DNA of 64,000 nucleotides from JAMXLO01 sp041487355 (GCA_041487355.1 JBGPND010000002.1:1-64000); one strand, 5' to 3'. Positions 1 through 9,087 are shown, numbered from the stretch's first letter. Numbers and translations: made by a program. The notes: generated by a model not told the origin, from the letters alone.

Positions 1-537
1 GACCGCAATCCGTACCGCGCCGGCTTCGCCCAAACCGTTGCGGTGGCGGAAAGCCGTCAGCAGGCGATGGATCTCTACACCGAGGCAGCCGAGTATTTCT
101 TCGGCCGCTGCCTGCACATCGATCAGCGCTTCGTCGCCCCGCCCGGCTACACGACGGAGGCGACGACGCGCGTGGGCCTGCAGAGCCAGGTTGCCAAGGC
201 CGCTGCCTATTCCGACAAGTTCAAGCTGCTGCCGCGCGAAATGCCAGACCTCGTGGAGAACGGCTACATTGTCATCGGCTCGCCCAACGACGTGGTGGAA
301 CAGATCGACGAGCTCGCCAACGCCCTGAATGTCGGCAACCTCATGCTGCTCGTGCAGTTCGGCAACATGAGCAAGGAGCTGACCAAGTACAACACGCGAC
401 TGTTCGCCGAGAAGGTGATGCCGAAGCTGAAGTCGAAATTCGCGGAGTGGGAGCACCGCTGGTGGCCGCAGCCGATGGACACCGTGCAGCGCGCCGCGAT
501 CCCCGCCTATACGCCGCGCCTGCACGCAGCCGAATAG
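1..537 (+). CDS. LLM-class flavin-dependent oxidoreductase, C-terminal part (cut by window edge)
   Basis: The reading frame is open from the first base to the TAG at 535-537, so the gene starts upstream of the window. The visible 178 residues look like the C-terminal part of a bacterial luciferase-like (LLM) F420/FMN monooxygenase. The segment GYIVIGSPNDVVEQIDEL is the characteristic 'G(T/S)P..V..ql..l' helix, followed by a loop that reads LMLLVQFGNM. The family uses reduced flavin to oxygenate small substrates; the substrate here cannot be told. The next gene, a flavoprotein monooxygenase, starts 3 nt downstream, so the two are probably one transcript. A second LLM protein lies at 30129-31271. 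Confidence 0.85.
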   Translation, partial: DRNPYRAGFAQTVAVAESRQQAMDLYTEAAEYFFGRCLHIDQRFVAPPGYTTEATTRVGLQSQVAKAAAYSDKFKLLPREMPDLVENGYIVIGSPNDVVEQIDELANALNVGNLMLLVQFGNMSKELTKYNTRLFAEKVMPKLKSKFAEWEHRWWPQPMDTVQRAAIPAYTPRLHAAE

Positions 538-540
538 CGC

Positions 541-1746
541 ATGGACAATATCTCGACCCGCTGCTGCATCGCCGGCGGCGGACCCGCCGGCATCATGCTC
601 GGCTTCCTGCTGGCCCGCGCCGGCATCGATGTCGTCGTGCTGGAGAAACACGGCGACTTCCTGCGGGATTTCCGCGGCGACACCGTGCACCCGTCGACGT
701 TGCAGGTCATGCACGAGCTTGGCCTGCTGGACGCCTTCCTCGCGCGGCCGCACAGCGAGGTTCGCTCGCTCGGCGCACAGATCGGCGCGGATTTCATCGA
801 GATCGCCGACTTCTCCCACCTGCCGACGCGCTGCAAGTTCATCGCCTTCATGCCGCAATGGGATTTCCTGGACTTCCTGGCAGGCGAGGCGAAGCGCTAC
901 CCGACCTTCCGGCTGCTGATGCAGACCGAGGCGACCGGCCTCATCCGCGACGGCGACCGCATGGTCGGCGTGTCTGCGCACAGTGCCGACGGTTCGCTGG
1001 AGATCCGGGCTGAGCTGGTGATCGGCGCCGACGGCCGGCACTCCACGCTGCGCGATCAGGCCGGGTTCGAGATCATCGATCGCGGCGCGCCAATGGATGT
1101 GCTGTGGCTGCGCCTGTCGAAGCAGCCGAGCGATCCCGGGCAGACACTCGGCCGCCTGGACGCCGGGCGCATTTTCATCATGCTGGATCGGGACGACTAC
1201 TGGCAGTGCGCCTTCATCATCCCCAAGGGTGCCATCGACGAAGTGCACGCACGCGGGCTTGACGCGTTCCGCGCCGAGATCGTGCGCCTCGCGCCATATC
1301 TGCGGGACCGGGTGCACGAGCTTGCGACCTGGGACGACGTCAAGCTCCTCACCGTGGCGGTGAACCGGCTGGACACCTGGTATCGCCCTGGCCTGCTGTT
1401 CATCGGCGATGCCGCGCATGCCATGTCGCCGGTGGGTGGCGTGGGGATCAACCTGGCAATCCAGGACGCTGTCGCCACCGCCAACATCCTGGTGCCCCGC
1501 CTGCGCCGGGGCGCGGCGACGCTGAATGATCTCCGTGCCGTGCAGCGCCGCCGCGAGCTGCCGACGCGCCTGACGCAACGCATGCAGGTGCTGATCCAGA
1601 ACCGGGTCATCAGCAACGTCCTGCGCGGCACGCAGACGCCGAAGCCGCCCTGGGCAGTTCGGATGCTCGGCCACTACCCCGTGCTGCGACGGCTGCCGGC
1701 GCGGGTCATCGGCATGGGCTTCCGGCCCGAGCATGTTAGGCACTGA
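541..1746 (+). CDS. FAD-dependent monooxygenase (PHBH fold)
   Basis: 401 residues with all three hallmarks of class A flavoprotein monooxygenases. These are an N-terminal Rossmann GxGxxG (CCIAGGGPAGIMLGF, about residues 8-22), a DG motif (VIGADGRHS, about 160-168) and the FAD-ribityl GD motif (LLFIGDAAHAMSPVGGVG, about 284-301). Such enzymes hydroxylate aromatic or polyketide substrates with NAD(P)H and O2. The ATG lies 3 nt after the upstream LLM gene stop, which suggests co-transcription and probably a shared degradative pathway. The substrate is not identifiable. The gene ends just before a palindromic repeat that separates it from the convergent paaK. Confidence 0.9.
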   Translation: MDNISTRCCIAGGGPAGIMLGFLLARAGIDVVVLEKHGDFLRDFRGDTVHPSTLQVMHELGLLDAFLARPHSEVRSLGAQIGADFIEIADFSHLPTRCKFIAFMPQWDFLDFLAGEAKRYPTFRLLMQTEATGLIRDGDRMVGVSAHSADGSLEIRAELVIGADGRHSTLRDQAGFEIIDRGAPMDVLWLRLSKQPSDPGQTLGRLDAGRIFIMLDRDDYWQCAFIIPKGAIDEVHARGLDAFRAEIVRLAPYLRDRVHELATWDDVKLLTVAVNRLDTWYRPGLLFIGDAAHAMSPVGGVGINLAIQDAVATANILVPRLRRGAATLNDLRAVQRRRELPTRLTQRMQVLIQNRVISNVLRGTQTPKPPWAVRMLGHYPVLRRLPARVIGMGFRPEHVRH

Positions 1747-1751
1747 CCTCT

Positions 1752-1830
1752 CGTCATGGCCGGGCTTGACCCGGCCATCCGTCGCGGCACCGTGCTGGTG
1801 GTGATGGCCGGGACAAGCCCGGCCATGACG
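1752..1830. repeat. Palindromic intergenic repeat between convergent genes
   Basis: Two 28-nt arms (1752-1779 and 1803-1830), both built on CGTCATGGCCGGG...CCGGCCAT, face each other across a 23-nt spacer. Each arm is itself partly palindromic (GGCCGGGCTTGACCCGGCC). It sits between the stops of the monooxygenase (1746) and paaK (1916, opposite strand), where it could fold in either transcript and act as a bidirectional terminator. The sequence type is a common REP-like repeat of alphaproteobacteria (knowledge). The remaining bases to 1915 contain a further repeat-like string (TCTCTGCGCCTCTGCGGTGA) and no gene. Confidence 0.75.
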
Positions 1831-1915
1831 GTATGGGTCAAACGCGCGCGCTCTCTATTTTCATGGTAGGCGCTGAGGCTTCGCGAAGTCTCTGCGCCTC
1901 TGCGGTGAATCTGCC

Positions 1916-3211
1916 TTATTCCTTCGGCCGCCGATCGATGACCCGCCTTGCCTTGCCGAGCGAACGTTCGATCGTCCCGGGCGGCTCCACCACCACGCGC
2001 GTTGTCAGTCCGATCGTGTCCTTTATCCGTGCCACCACCACCTTCGCCTCCGCCCCCAGCAGCGTCGGATCGAAGAATTCGGGCCGCGCCTCCACGTGCA
2101 CCGTGACCTCGTCCATCCGGCCCTCGCGCGTCAGCACGATCTGATAGTGGCCGGTCAGCGCCTCGCTCTTCAGCAACTGCTCTTCCACCTGTGTGGGGAA
2201 CATGTTGACGCCGCGCACGATCAGCATGTCATCCGACCGGCCGGTGACCTTCTCCATGCGCCGCATGGTCCGCGCGGTCCCTGGCAGCAGACGCGTGAGA
2301 TCGCGCGTGCGATAGCGCACCACCGGCATGCCTTGCTTGGTCAGCGTGGTGAATACCAACTCGCCGCGCTCGCCTTCCAGCAGCACGGCGCCTGACTCCG
2401 GGTCGATCACCTCGGGGTAGAAGTGATCCTCCCAGATGTGCAGCCCGTCCTTCGTCTCGACGCACTCGTTCGCCACGCCGGGACCCATCACCTCGGAAAG
2501 TCCGTAGATGTCCACGGCGTCCATCGCGAATCCGTCCTCGATCTCGCGGCGCATCGCGTTGGTCCACGGTTCGGCGCCGAAGATGCCGATCTTCAGCGAA
2601 CAATCGCGCGGATCGAGATCTTGGCGGCGGAATTCGTCGAGGATCGCCAGCATGTAGCTCGGCGTCACCATGATGACGTCGGGACGGAAGTCGGCGATCA
2701 ACTGCACTTGGCGCTCGGTCATCCCGCCAGACACCGGCACCACGGTGCAGCCGAGACGCTCCGCGCCGTAATGCGCGCCGAGCCCGCCGGTGAACAGTCC
2801 GTAGCCATAGGCGACGTGCACGATCATGCCCGGCCGACCGCCCGCGGCGTAGATCGATCGGGCCACGACATGCGCCCAGGTCTCGATGTCATTCGCCGTG
2901 TAGCCGACGACGGTCGGCTTGCCTGTCGTGCCGGACGAGGCATGCACGCGCACCAGCTTCTCGCGCGGTACCGCGAACATGCCGAACGGATAGTTCGCCC
3001 GCAGGTCCTGCTTGCTGGTGAACGGGAACTTCGCAATGTCTTCGATGTTGCGGAAATCATCCGGATGCACGCCGGCACGGTCGAACGCCGCACGATAATG
3101 CGCCACGTTTGTGTAGGCATGGCGTAGCGTCCAGGCCAGCCGCTCGCGTTGCAGCGCGGCGATCTCGTCGCGCGACGCGGTTTCGATCGCATCGAGCCCT
3201 GCCTGGGCCAT
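1916..3211 (-). CDS. paaK: Phenylacetate-CoA ligase
   Basis: 431 residues, the usual PaaK length. The ATP/AMP-binding P-loop SSGTTGKP is at residues 92-99, followed by YGYGLFTGGLG and a C-terminal lid with VTGRSDDMLIVRGVNMFP and a PaaK-type ACT-like C-terminus ending in IERSLGKARRVIDR. The enzyme activates phenylacetate to phenylacetyl-CoA, the entry step of the aerobic phenylacetate route. It is the last gene of a leftward run VOC-paaG-paaI-paaK; its ATG lies 3 nt beyond the paaI stop. The ring epoxidase paaABCDE and the ring hydrolase paaZ are not in the window. Confidence 0.94.
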   Translation of the reverse strand: MAQAGLDAIETASRDEIAALQRERLAWTLRHAYTNVAHYRAAFDRAGVHPDDFRNIEDIAKFPFTSKQDLRANYPFGMFAVPREKLVRVHASSGTTGKPTVVGYTANDIETWAHVVARSIYAAGGRPGMIVHVAYGYGLFTGGLGAHYGAERLGCTVVPVSGGMTERQVQLIADFRPDVIMVTPSYMLAILDEFRRQDLDPRDCSLKIGIFGAEPWTNAMRREIEDGFAMDAVDIYGLSEVMGPGVANECVETKDGLHIWEDHFYPEVIDPESGAVLLEGERGELVFTTLTKQGMPVVRYRTRDLTRLLPGTARTMRRMEKVTGRSDDMLIVRGVNMFPTQVEEQLLKSEALTGHYQIVLTREGRMDEVTVHVEARPEFFDPTLLGAEAKVVVARIKDTIGLTTRVVVEPPGTIERSLGKARRVIDRRPKE

Positions 3212-3214
3212 CGC

Positions 3215-3646
3215 CTAACCCTCCGCGAAGAACCTGCCACCGGTGGTGCGCGAATGGCCGCGGAACTCCGCCACCACGTCGCCCCCGGCACCGCTCACCC
3301 GCACGTCGTAGATACCCGAACGTCCGGAACGTGTCCGCTCCACTGCCTCCGCCGTCAGCGTCTCGCCGAGCCGGCCAGGCCGGACAAAGGTGATCGCGCA
3401 ATGCTGCGCCACCGCATGCTCGCCATAGGAATTGCAGGCGAACGCCATGGCGGAATCAGCGAGCGAGAAGATGAACCCGCCATGGCAGATGCCGTGTCCG
3501 TTCACCATCGCCTCCGTCACCACCAGCGACAGCCGCGCCCGGCCAGGGCCAACATCCTCCAGACGCATGCCGAGGCCCTTGCTGGCACTGTCCTCCGCCC
3601 ACATCGCATCGGCACAGGCACGCGCCAAAGCCGCCGGATCGCTCAC
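3215..3646 (-). CDS. paaI: Hydroxyphenylacetyl-CoA thioesterase (hotdog fold)
   Basis: 143 residues, a typical hotdog thioesterase. The motif HGGFIFSLADSAMAFACNS (from residue 55) contains the conserved HGG and the catalytic aspartate D64. PaaI is thought to rescue CoA from dead-end hydroxyphenylacetyl-CoA intermediates. Translation starts at GTG 3644-3646, which overlaps the paaG stop as GTGA, so the genes are translationally coupled. The placement between paaG and paaK supports the specific assignment over a generic thioesterase. Confidence 0.9.
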   Translation of the reverse strand: MSDPAALARACADAMWAEDSASKGLGMRLEDVGPGRARLSLVVTEAMVNGHGICHGGFIFSLADSAMAFACNSYGEHAVAQHCAITFVRPGRLGETLTAEAVERTRSGRSGIYDVRVSGAGGDVVAEFRGHSRTTGGRFFAEG

Positions 3647-4431
3647 GCACGCCCCCGGAACACCGGTGCACGCTTCTCGAGAAAGGCGCGCACGCCCTCG
3701 GCATAGTCTGCGCTCCGCCCCGCCGAACCCTGCAGGTCACGCTCGAGGTCGAGCTGGGCATCCAGCGTGTTGGTCGGGCTTGCAGCAAACATGCGCTTCA
3801 TCGCAGCCAGCGCCTCGGTCGGCTGCTTCGCCAGATGCGCGGTCAGCGCCTCCGCCTGTGGCTGCAATGCAGCGTCGTCGACCGCCTGCCAGATCATCCC
3901 CCAGGCCTCGGCCCGCGCCGCATCCACCGACTCGCCGAGCATCGCCAGTGCGCGCGCACGCGCCTCGCCGATCAGCCGCGGCAGGAAGAAGCTCGCACCG
4001 GAATCCGGCACCAGGCCGATCTTCACGAAGGCCTGGATGAACTTCGCACTGCGTCCCGCCAGCACGATGTCGCACGCCAGCGCATAGCTCGCCCCCGCGC
4101 CGGCCGCCACGCCGTTCACCGCGCACACCACCGGCAGCGGCACGGCGCGCAGCCGGCGCACGACCTGGTGATGCAGGTCGGCGACCTTGCCGAGATCGGG
4201 CAGCCCCTCGGGACCCGGCATCACCGCCGGCCCGAGTTCCTGCCCTGCACAGAAGCCGCGCCCTTCGCCGGTCAGCAGCAGCGCGCGGCAGGCTCGGTCC
4301 GCCTCGGCGGCATCCAGTGCGGCAAGCAGCGCCGTCAGCATGGCCTCGTTCGCCGCATTCAGCTTGTCGGGCCGGTTCAGCACCAGCTTCCGCCAGCCAT
4401 CGCGCTGTTCGACACGGACCTCTTCGCTCAT
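3643..4431 (-). CDS. paaG: Enoyl-CoA hydratase/isomerase, probable PaaG
   Basis: 262 residues from ATG 4429-4431, chosen over an upstream in-frame start at 4455 because GGAGG sits 7 nt before it and it overlaps the VOC stop as ATGA. Crotonase-fold features are GEGRGFCAGQELGP (first oxyanion-hole region), NGVAAGAGASYALACD (second) and a C-terminal FLEKRAPVFRGR typical of the family. In the phenylacetate pathway PaaG isomerises ring-1,2-epoxyphenylacetyl-CoA to the oxepin. Assignment to PaaG rather than a general enoyl-CoA hydratase rests on the flanking paaI and paaK. Confidence 0.85.
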   Translation of the reverse strand: MSEEVRVEQRDGWRKLVLNRPDKLNAANEAMLTALLAALDAAEADRACRALLLTGEGRGFCAGQELGPAVMPGPEGLPDLGKVADLHHQVVRRLRAVPLPVVCAVNGVAAGAGASYALACDIVLAGRSAKFIQAFVKIGLVPDSGASFFLPRLIGEARARALAMLGESVDAARAEAWGMIWQAVDDAALQPQAEALTAHLAKQPTEALAAMKRMFAASPTNTLDAQLDLERDLQGSAGRSADYAEGVRAFLEKRAPVFRGRA

Positions 4432-4889
4432 GCCTGCCTCCGCCACTCCAACCACGATACCTGCCCCAGCTCCGGCTGCGGCGCTTCGTCCAGCATGCAG
4501 ATGAACTCCAGCGAATGCCCGTCCGGATCGTCGAAATACACGCTCGCCGCCGGCATCCAGGCGAGCACAATCGGCTCCTCGATCGGCTTGCCGTCAGCCG
4601 AGCGCGGGGTGATCCCGGCGCGCCGCAATGCCGTCACCGACTCGAAGACCTGCGGCAGCGCCACGTCGAAGGCAATGTGCAGCCGCAGCTTCAGTGGCGA
4701 GGTGCCGATCGACCACAGGCCAAGCATGCCCCGGTCGGACGAGGGCACCCAGAAGAACGCCACCTGACGTTCCGGAATTCTATGCGCGAGGGTCAGCCCC
4801 AGCACGTCGCGATAGAAACCGATCGAGCGGTCCAGATCGCCGACGGTCAGATGCGCCTCGAACAATCCGCGTATCGGCACGATGCCCAT
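4428..4889 (-). CDS. VOC-family (glyoxalase/dioxygenase fold) protein
   Basis: 153 residues from ATG 4887-4889. The frame stays open up to 5204, but the extension reads through a palindromic repeat and has no family similarity. The protein opens with GLFEAHLTVGDLDRSIGFY and contains FDDPDGHSLEFICM near the C-terminus; H at the start (AHLTV) and E in LEF are the usual metal ligands of vicinal-oxygen-chelate enzymes. It heads the leftward paa run with an ATGA overlap into paaG. A role in aryl-acid degradation is inferred from this coupling; the reaction is unknown. Confidence 0.85.
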   Translation of the reverse strand: MGIVPIRGLFEAHLTVGDLDRSIGFYRDVLGLTLAHRIPERQVAFFWVPSSDRGMLGLWSIGTSPLKLRLHIAFDVALPQVFESVTALRRAGITPRSADGKPIEEPIVLAWMPAASVYFDDPDGHSLEFICMLDEAPQPELGQVSWLEWRRQA

Positions 4890-4909
4890 GAGCCCACGAT
4901 CGCCTTCTT

Positions 4910-4990
4910 CGTCATGCCCGCGCAAGCGGGCACCCAGGAGGGATATGACGGAGCCTGCAGCCCTGGGTTCTCGCTTTCGCGGGAATGACG
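4910..4990. repeat. REP-type palindrome, family also found inside the ABC exporter
   Basis: The left arm 4910-4938 (CGTCATGCCCGCGCAAGCGG...) and right arm 4961-4990 (...TTTCGCGGGAATGACG) are inverted copies, each with its own small stem. The same element with matching arms occurs at 61214-61288 inside a coding region. Here it lies in the divergent interval between the VOC gene (start 4889) and the oxidoreductase (start 5175). The rest of that interval (4991-5174) shows no gene and no clear promoter to my eye. Confidence 0.8.
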
Positions 4991-5174
4991 GCGGGGACGC
5001 GCACAACTCGTGCGCATCTGCATCCTCCGCGGCAACATCCAATCGCCGCAACGACGCCCGGCGCAGCTTCGGCGCGATTTTGCCAAGTCCCCGTGCGCGC
5101 CTTCGCCTCACATGGCAAGATTGCCCCCGCAAGCCTAAGTTCCAGAGACGCTTCACCCGCATCCCAGCGAAGAG

Positions 5175-8100
5175 ATGACCCAGATGGATATCGGTCTCAG
5201 CCACGCCGCCACCACGCTGGAAAGCCGCTTCGTCGAACTTGACACGCCGATCCTGCTAACCGGCATCCAGGCTCTGGTCCGTGTCCTGCTGGAGCAGGCC
5301 AGGCTCGACCGCGCCGCCGGCCTGAACACCGGCGGGCTGGTTTCCGGCTATCGCGGCTCGCCGCTGGGCGGGCTCGACCGGGAACTCTGGCGCCGCGAGA
5401 CGTTGCTCCTGGCGCAGAACATCCGCTTCCAGCCAGGGGTGAACGAGGATCTCGCCGCCACCATGCTGTACGGCACGCAGCAACTCGACGCCTTCCCCGG
5501 CAAGCGCGTCGATGGCGTGTTCGGCATGTGGTACGGCAAGGGTCCCGGCGTGGATCGCGCCGGTGACGCGCTGCACTGCGGCAATTTCCTCGGCACCTCG
5601 CGGCATGGCGGCGTGCTGGCGGTCTCGGGCGACGACCACGGCGCACATTCGTCGACCTATCCGCATCAGACCGAGCATGTCTTCCAGGGCGTGTTCATCC
5701 CCGTCCTGAATCCCGCCTCGGTTCAGGACATCGTCGATCTCAGCCTCGCCGGCATCGCGCTGTCGCGCTTCTCCGGCCTCTGGGTGGCGCTGAAGACCAC
5801 CGCCGAGACGGCCGAGCAGGCCGCCACGCTCGTCATTCCGTCCGCCCGCAACTTCGTCACACCGGATTTCCCCCTGCCGCCGCATGGGCTGAACTTCGAC
5901 ACCACCATGCGCTTCCCGGCCGACCGCTCGGAACTGGAACGCCGCGTGGTGCAGGAGCGGCTGCCCGCCGTGCTCGCCTGGGCACGCGCCAACCGCCTCG
6001 ACCATCGCATCCTCGGCAGCGATGACGCACCGATCGGCATCGTCACCGTCGGCCGCGCGCACGAGGACACGATGCACGCGCTGCGCATGCTCGAGCTCGA
6101 AGGCCACGCGCAGATCGCACTCTACAAGGTGGCGATGACCTGGCCACTGGAGACCACCGGCCTGCGCGACTTCGCCCGCGGCAAGCGCGCGCTGCTGGTG
6201 GTGGAGGAGAAGCGCAGCTTCGTCGAATCGCAGGTCCGCGACGCGCTGTACAATCTGCCGGCCAGCGAGCGGCCCGAGGTCAGCGGCAAGACCGATCCAG
6301 CCGGCGCGCCGCTGCTGTCGCCGCTGATGGAACTGTCGCCGGAAACGGTTGCCGTCGGGCTCGCCGGTTTCCTCCGTTCGGCGGGCCTGAACATCGCCGA
6401 TCCGCCGGCGCCGCGCATGCCGGAGCGCCCACCCGGACTGCTGCGCCGCATCCCCGCCTTCTGCGCCGGCTGTCCGCACGGCACCTCGACGCGCCTGCCG
6501 GAAGGCAGCTTCGCCACCGCCGGCATCGGCTGCCATTTCATGGCGCTGGATGACGGCGACCAGACCCGCACCTTCACGCAGATGGGCGGCGAGGGCGCGC
6601 CGTTCGTCGGCATGGCGCCGTTCACCGACATCAAGCACGTGTTCGCCAATATCGGCGACGGCACCTACACGCATTCCGGCATCATGGCGATCCGCCAGGC
6701 GGTCGCGGCGCGGGCGCGCATCACTTACAAGATCCTGTTCAACGACGCGGTGGCGATGACCGGCGGCCAGCCCGCCGAGGGCGGCTTTCCGGTCACCGCG
6801 ATCGCCGCGCAGGTCGCCGCGGAAGGGATTTCCCGAATTGCCCTTGTCGCTGACGAAGCGGACCGCCTGCCGCCCGCATCGGCGCTGCCGGCCGGCACCA
6901 CCCGCCACACGCGCGCGGAGCTCGACGCGGTGCAGCGCGAGTTGCGCGAATACGAGGGCGTCTCGGTGCTGATCTACGATCAGGTCTGCGCCACCGAGAA
7001 GCGCCGCCGCCGCAAGCGGGGCAAGATATTGCAGCCGACGCAGAGCGTCGTGATCAACGAGCAGGTGTGCGAGAACTGCGGCGACTGCTCCGCGCAATCC
7101 GGCTGCATCGCGATCGAGCCAGTGGAGACCGTGCTCGGCCGCAAGCGCCGCATCAACCCGACGAGCTGCAACGTCGATCTGTCCTGCCTGAAGGGCTTCT
7201 GCCCGAGCTTCGTCACGGTTGCCGGCCCGCCGAGCGCGCCAGACGCCGACCCGCATTGGCAGGCACGCGAGGACGAACTCGCCGCCGGCCTGCCGCATCC
7301 GAAGCTGCCCCCCGGGGCACCTGCCCGGGGGCAAGCTTGGAGAGCGCTGTTCGCCGGCATCGGCGGCGGCGGCATCGTCACGTCGGGCGCCATCCTCGCC
7401 ATGGCGGCGCATCTGGAAGGCAAGACGGTGCGCACGCTGGACTACACCGGCCTGGCGCAGAAGAACGGCACGGTGGTGGCGCATGTGCAGATCGCCGATG
7501 ACGAGTCGGCGCTGGATGTCGTGCGCATTCCGCTCGGCACCGCCGACGTGATGATCGCCGCGGATCTGGCCGTCGCGGCGGGGCCCGGGGTGCTGGAGCG
7601 CAATGCATCATCCGCCGCGGTGATCGGCAATCTCGATCTCGCCGCCACCGCCGCGTTCAAGCACGATGCGAATCTGTTGATCGACGCCGTGCTGCATCAG
7701 CGCACGATCGAGCGCGCGACGCATGCCGCCACTTCCACCTATCTGCACGCGGTGCGACTGGCCGAGCGGCTGTTCGGCAACGCGCAGGCGATGAACACGA
7801 TGCTTCTGGGGCTGGCGTGGCAGCGCGGGCTGGTGCCGGTCGGGCAGGCGGCGATCCTGCGCGCCATCGAGCTGAACGGCGCGGCGGTCGTAATGAACCG
7901 TCGCGCCTTCCTGTGGGGTCGCATTCTCGCCGACCGTCCGGAGCTGGTGGACGAAATTCTGGTGCACACGCTGGAGGCGCCGCCCGTCGGGCTGGATGCG
8001 CTGATCGAGGCGCGCGCCGCCGCGTTGGTGGCGTATCAGAATGCTGCTCTGGCGGCGCGTTACCGGTCGCTGGTGAACGAGGTGGTTGCCCGCGAGACCC

Positions 8101-8618
8101 AGGTGTTCGGCAATCCGGGTCGTCTGTCGCGCGCCGCGGCCGAGGGCCTGTATCGCGTGATGGCATACAAGGACGAATACGAGGTCGCGCGTCTGCACGC
8201 CGCTGCCAGCTACGGCGAGAAGCCGGTATTCCATCTGTCGCCGCCGCTGGTGACGCGCCTCGACCCAGCGACCGGGCGGCGTAGGAAGGTCGCATTGCCG
8301 GGGTGGCTGGCGTTGCCGCTGTTCCGTGTGCTGCGGCACGGCAAGCATCTCCGCGGCACGGCGTTAGACCTGTTCGGTAGGCAGCACGAGCGGCGGATGG
8401 AGCGTGCCCTGATCGAGCAGTACGTTGCGGATATGCGTGCCGTAATGGCGTCGTTGCGGCCGGATACGCTGGACGTTGCGGTTGCCCTTGCCGAGCTGCC
8501 GGACATGATCCGCGGCTTCGGGCCGGTGAAGGAGGCGAACCGGCAGAAGGCGGAGGCGAAGCGGCAGGAGCTGCTTGCGCGCCCGACCCCGCAGCCGGTG
8601 GCGGTGGCAGCGGAGTAA
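5175..8618 (+). CDS. Indolepyruvate ferredoxin oxidoreductase, alpha/beta/gamma parts in one chain
   Basis: 1147 residues. The N-terminal region (from about residue 30) is a TPP pyrimidine-type domain with LVSGYRGSPLGGLD. The middle has the TPP-binding part with AGCPHGTSTRLPEG and TAGIGCHFMAL. Residues about 630-680 carry eight cysteines in CxxCxxC and CxxxC-type arrays (QVCENCGDCSAQSGC, DLSCLKGFCPSF) for 4Fe-4S clusters. A gamma (IorB-like) domain follows with GIGGGGIVTSGAILAMAA, and then a C-terminal extension usual in proteobacterial one-chain enzymes. It oxidatively decarboxylates aryl pyruvates to arylacetyl-CoA and reduces ferredoxin. Next to paaKIG this links aromatic amino acid breakdown to phenylacetate-type CoA esters (inference). 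The TAA stop is immediately followed by the GxxExxY element. Confidence 0.93.
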   Translation: MTQMDIGLSHAATTLESRFVELDTPILLTGIQALVRVLLEQARLDRAAGLNTGGLVSGYRGSPLGGLDRELWRRETLLLAQNIRFQPGVNEDLAATMLYGTQQLDAFPGKRVDGVFGMWYGKGPGVDRAGDALHCGNFLGTSRHGGVLAVSGDDHGAHSSTYPHQTEHVFQGVFIPVLNPASVQDIVDLSLAGIALSRFSGLWVALKTTAETAEQAATLVIPSARNFVTPDFPLPPHGLNFDTTMRFPADRSELERRVVQERLPAVLAWARANRLDHRILGSDDAPIGIVTVGRAHEDTMHALRMLELEGHAQIALYKVAMTWPLETTGLRDFARGKRALLVVEEKRSFVESQVRDALYNLPASERPEVSGKTDPAGAPLLSPLMELSPETVAVGLAGFLRSAGLNIADPPAPRMPERPPGLLRRIPAFCAGCPHGTSTRLPEGSFATAGIGCHFMALDDGDQTRTFTQMGGEGAPFVGMAPFTDIKHVFANIGDGTYTHSGIMAIRQAVAARARITYKILFNDAVAMTGGQPAEGGFPVTAIAAQVAAEGISRIALVADEADRLPPASALPAGTTRHTRAELDAVQRELREYEGVSVLIYDQVCATEKRRRRKRGKILQPTQSVVINEQVCENCGDCSAQSGCIAIEPVETVLGRKRRINPTSCNVDLSCLKGFCPSFVTVAGPPSAPDADPHWQAREDELAAGLPHPKLPPGAPARGQAWRALFAGIGGGGIVTSGAILAMAAHLEGKTVRTLDYTGLAQKNGTVVAHVQIADDESALDVVRIPLGTADVMIAADLAVAAGPGVLERNASSAAVIGNLDLAATAAFKHDANLLIDAVLHQRTIERATHAATSTYLHAVRLAERLFGNAQAMNTMLLGLAWQRGLVPVGQAAILRAIELNGAAVVMNRRAFLWGRILADRPELVDEILVHTLEAPPVGLDALIEARAAALVAYQNAALAARYRSLVNEVVARETQVFGNPGRLSRAAAEGLYRVMAYKDEYEVARLHAAASYGEKPVFHLSPPLVTRLDPATGRRRKVALPGWLALPLFRVLRHGKHLRGTALDLFGRQHERRMERALIEQYVADMRAVMASLRPDTLDVAVALAELPDMIRGFGPVKEANRQKAEAKRQELLARPTPQPVAVAAE

Positions 8619-9054
8619 GATTCACCACAAAGACACGAAGACACGAAGACACGAAGAAGCGATTCTTAATTCCGCGCCGGCTAGCGTCCGGCATGCGATT
8701 GAGCGACGGATCATCGGCATGGCGATAGAGGTCCATCGCCATCTCGGCCCTGGACTACTCGAATCGGCATACGAAGAGTGCCTGTGTTTTGATCTGGCAG
8801 AGGCCGCCATTGCATATGCGCGCCAGGACCGTCTGCCTATCGTATATAAGCGTATCCGGCTCGATTGCGGCTATCGTATGGACCTGGTGGTAGCCGGCAG
8901 GGTGGTCGTGGAGATCAAGACTGTCGAACGGATCATGCCTATGCACAAGGCCCAATTATTGACCTACCTTCGGCTGAGCGGGCACAAGGTGGGCTTGCTG
9001 TTGAACTTCAACACAGTCGTCCTCAAGGACGATATCCATCGGCTCGTGCTCTGA
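8575..9054 (+). CDS. GxxExxY protein (PD-(D/E)XK-like)
   Basis: The conserved part reads HRHLGPGLLESAYEECL, matching the GxxExxY signature that names the family, followed by MDLVVAGRVVVEIKTVE. That is a D-x9-ExK arrangement typical of PD-(D/E)XK nuclease-fold proteins. It ends with a hydrophobic VGLLLNFN strand and a short tail whose TGA touches the right inverted repeat. The start is uncertain. The only ATG/GTG/TTG codon upstream of the domain in frame is the TTG at 8575, inside the preceding gene, and reading from there translates the left repeat. The family start near residue 35 would need a rare ATT codon. Its function is unknown in the literature I recall. Confidence 0.8.
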   Translation: MRARPRSRWRWQRSKIHHKDTKTRRHEEAILNSAPASVRHAIERRIIGMAIEVHRHLGPGLLESAYEECLCFDLAEAAIAYARQDRLPIVYKRIRLDCGYRMDLVVAGRVVVEIKTVERIMPMHKAQLLTYLRLSGHKVGLLLNFNTVVLKDDIHRLVL

Positions 9055-9085
9055 TCTTCGTGTCTTCGTGTCTTTGTGGTGAATC
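8619..9085 (+). mobile_element. 467-bp inverted-repeat element carrying a GxxExxY gene
   Basis: The ends are perfect 30-bp inverted repeats: 8619-8648 begins GATTCACCACAAAGACACGA and 9056-9085 is its exact reverse complement. TAA occurs on both sides (8616-8618 and 9086-9088), as expected of a 3-bp target duplication. Deleting the element plus one TAA gives GAGTAATGG, in which the oxidoreductase stop and the acyl-CoA dehydrogenase start overlap as TAATG. The upstream gene ends and the downstream gene begins exactly at the element borders. Two gene-less versions of the same ends occur at 12551-12614 and 52164-52220. No recognisable transposase is present, so mobilisation in trans or by the GxxExxY protein itself is open. 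Confidence 0.8.
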
Positions 9086-9087
9086 TA

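Noticed and set aside
5256..7484. 742-residue minus-strand open frame inside the oxidoreductase gene
   Set aside because: It is antisense to a well-supported gene; the composition (His/Arg/Gly-rich) is that of a GC-rich shadow frame and no domain is recognisable.
8575..8618. Genuine 44-nt overlap of the GxxExxY gene with the oxidoreductase gene
   Set aside because: The overlap depends on a TTG with no Shine-Dalgarno and on translating the inverted repeat; the true start is more likely further in, so the overlap is not counted as real.
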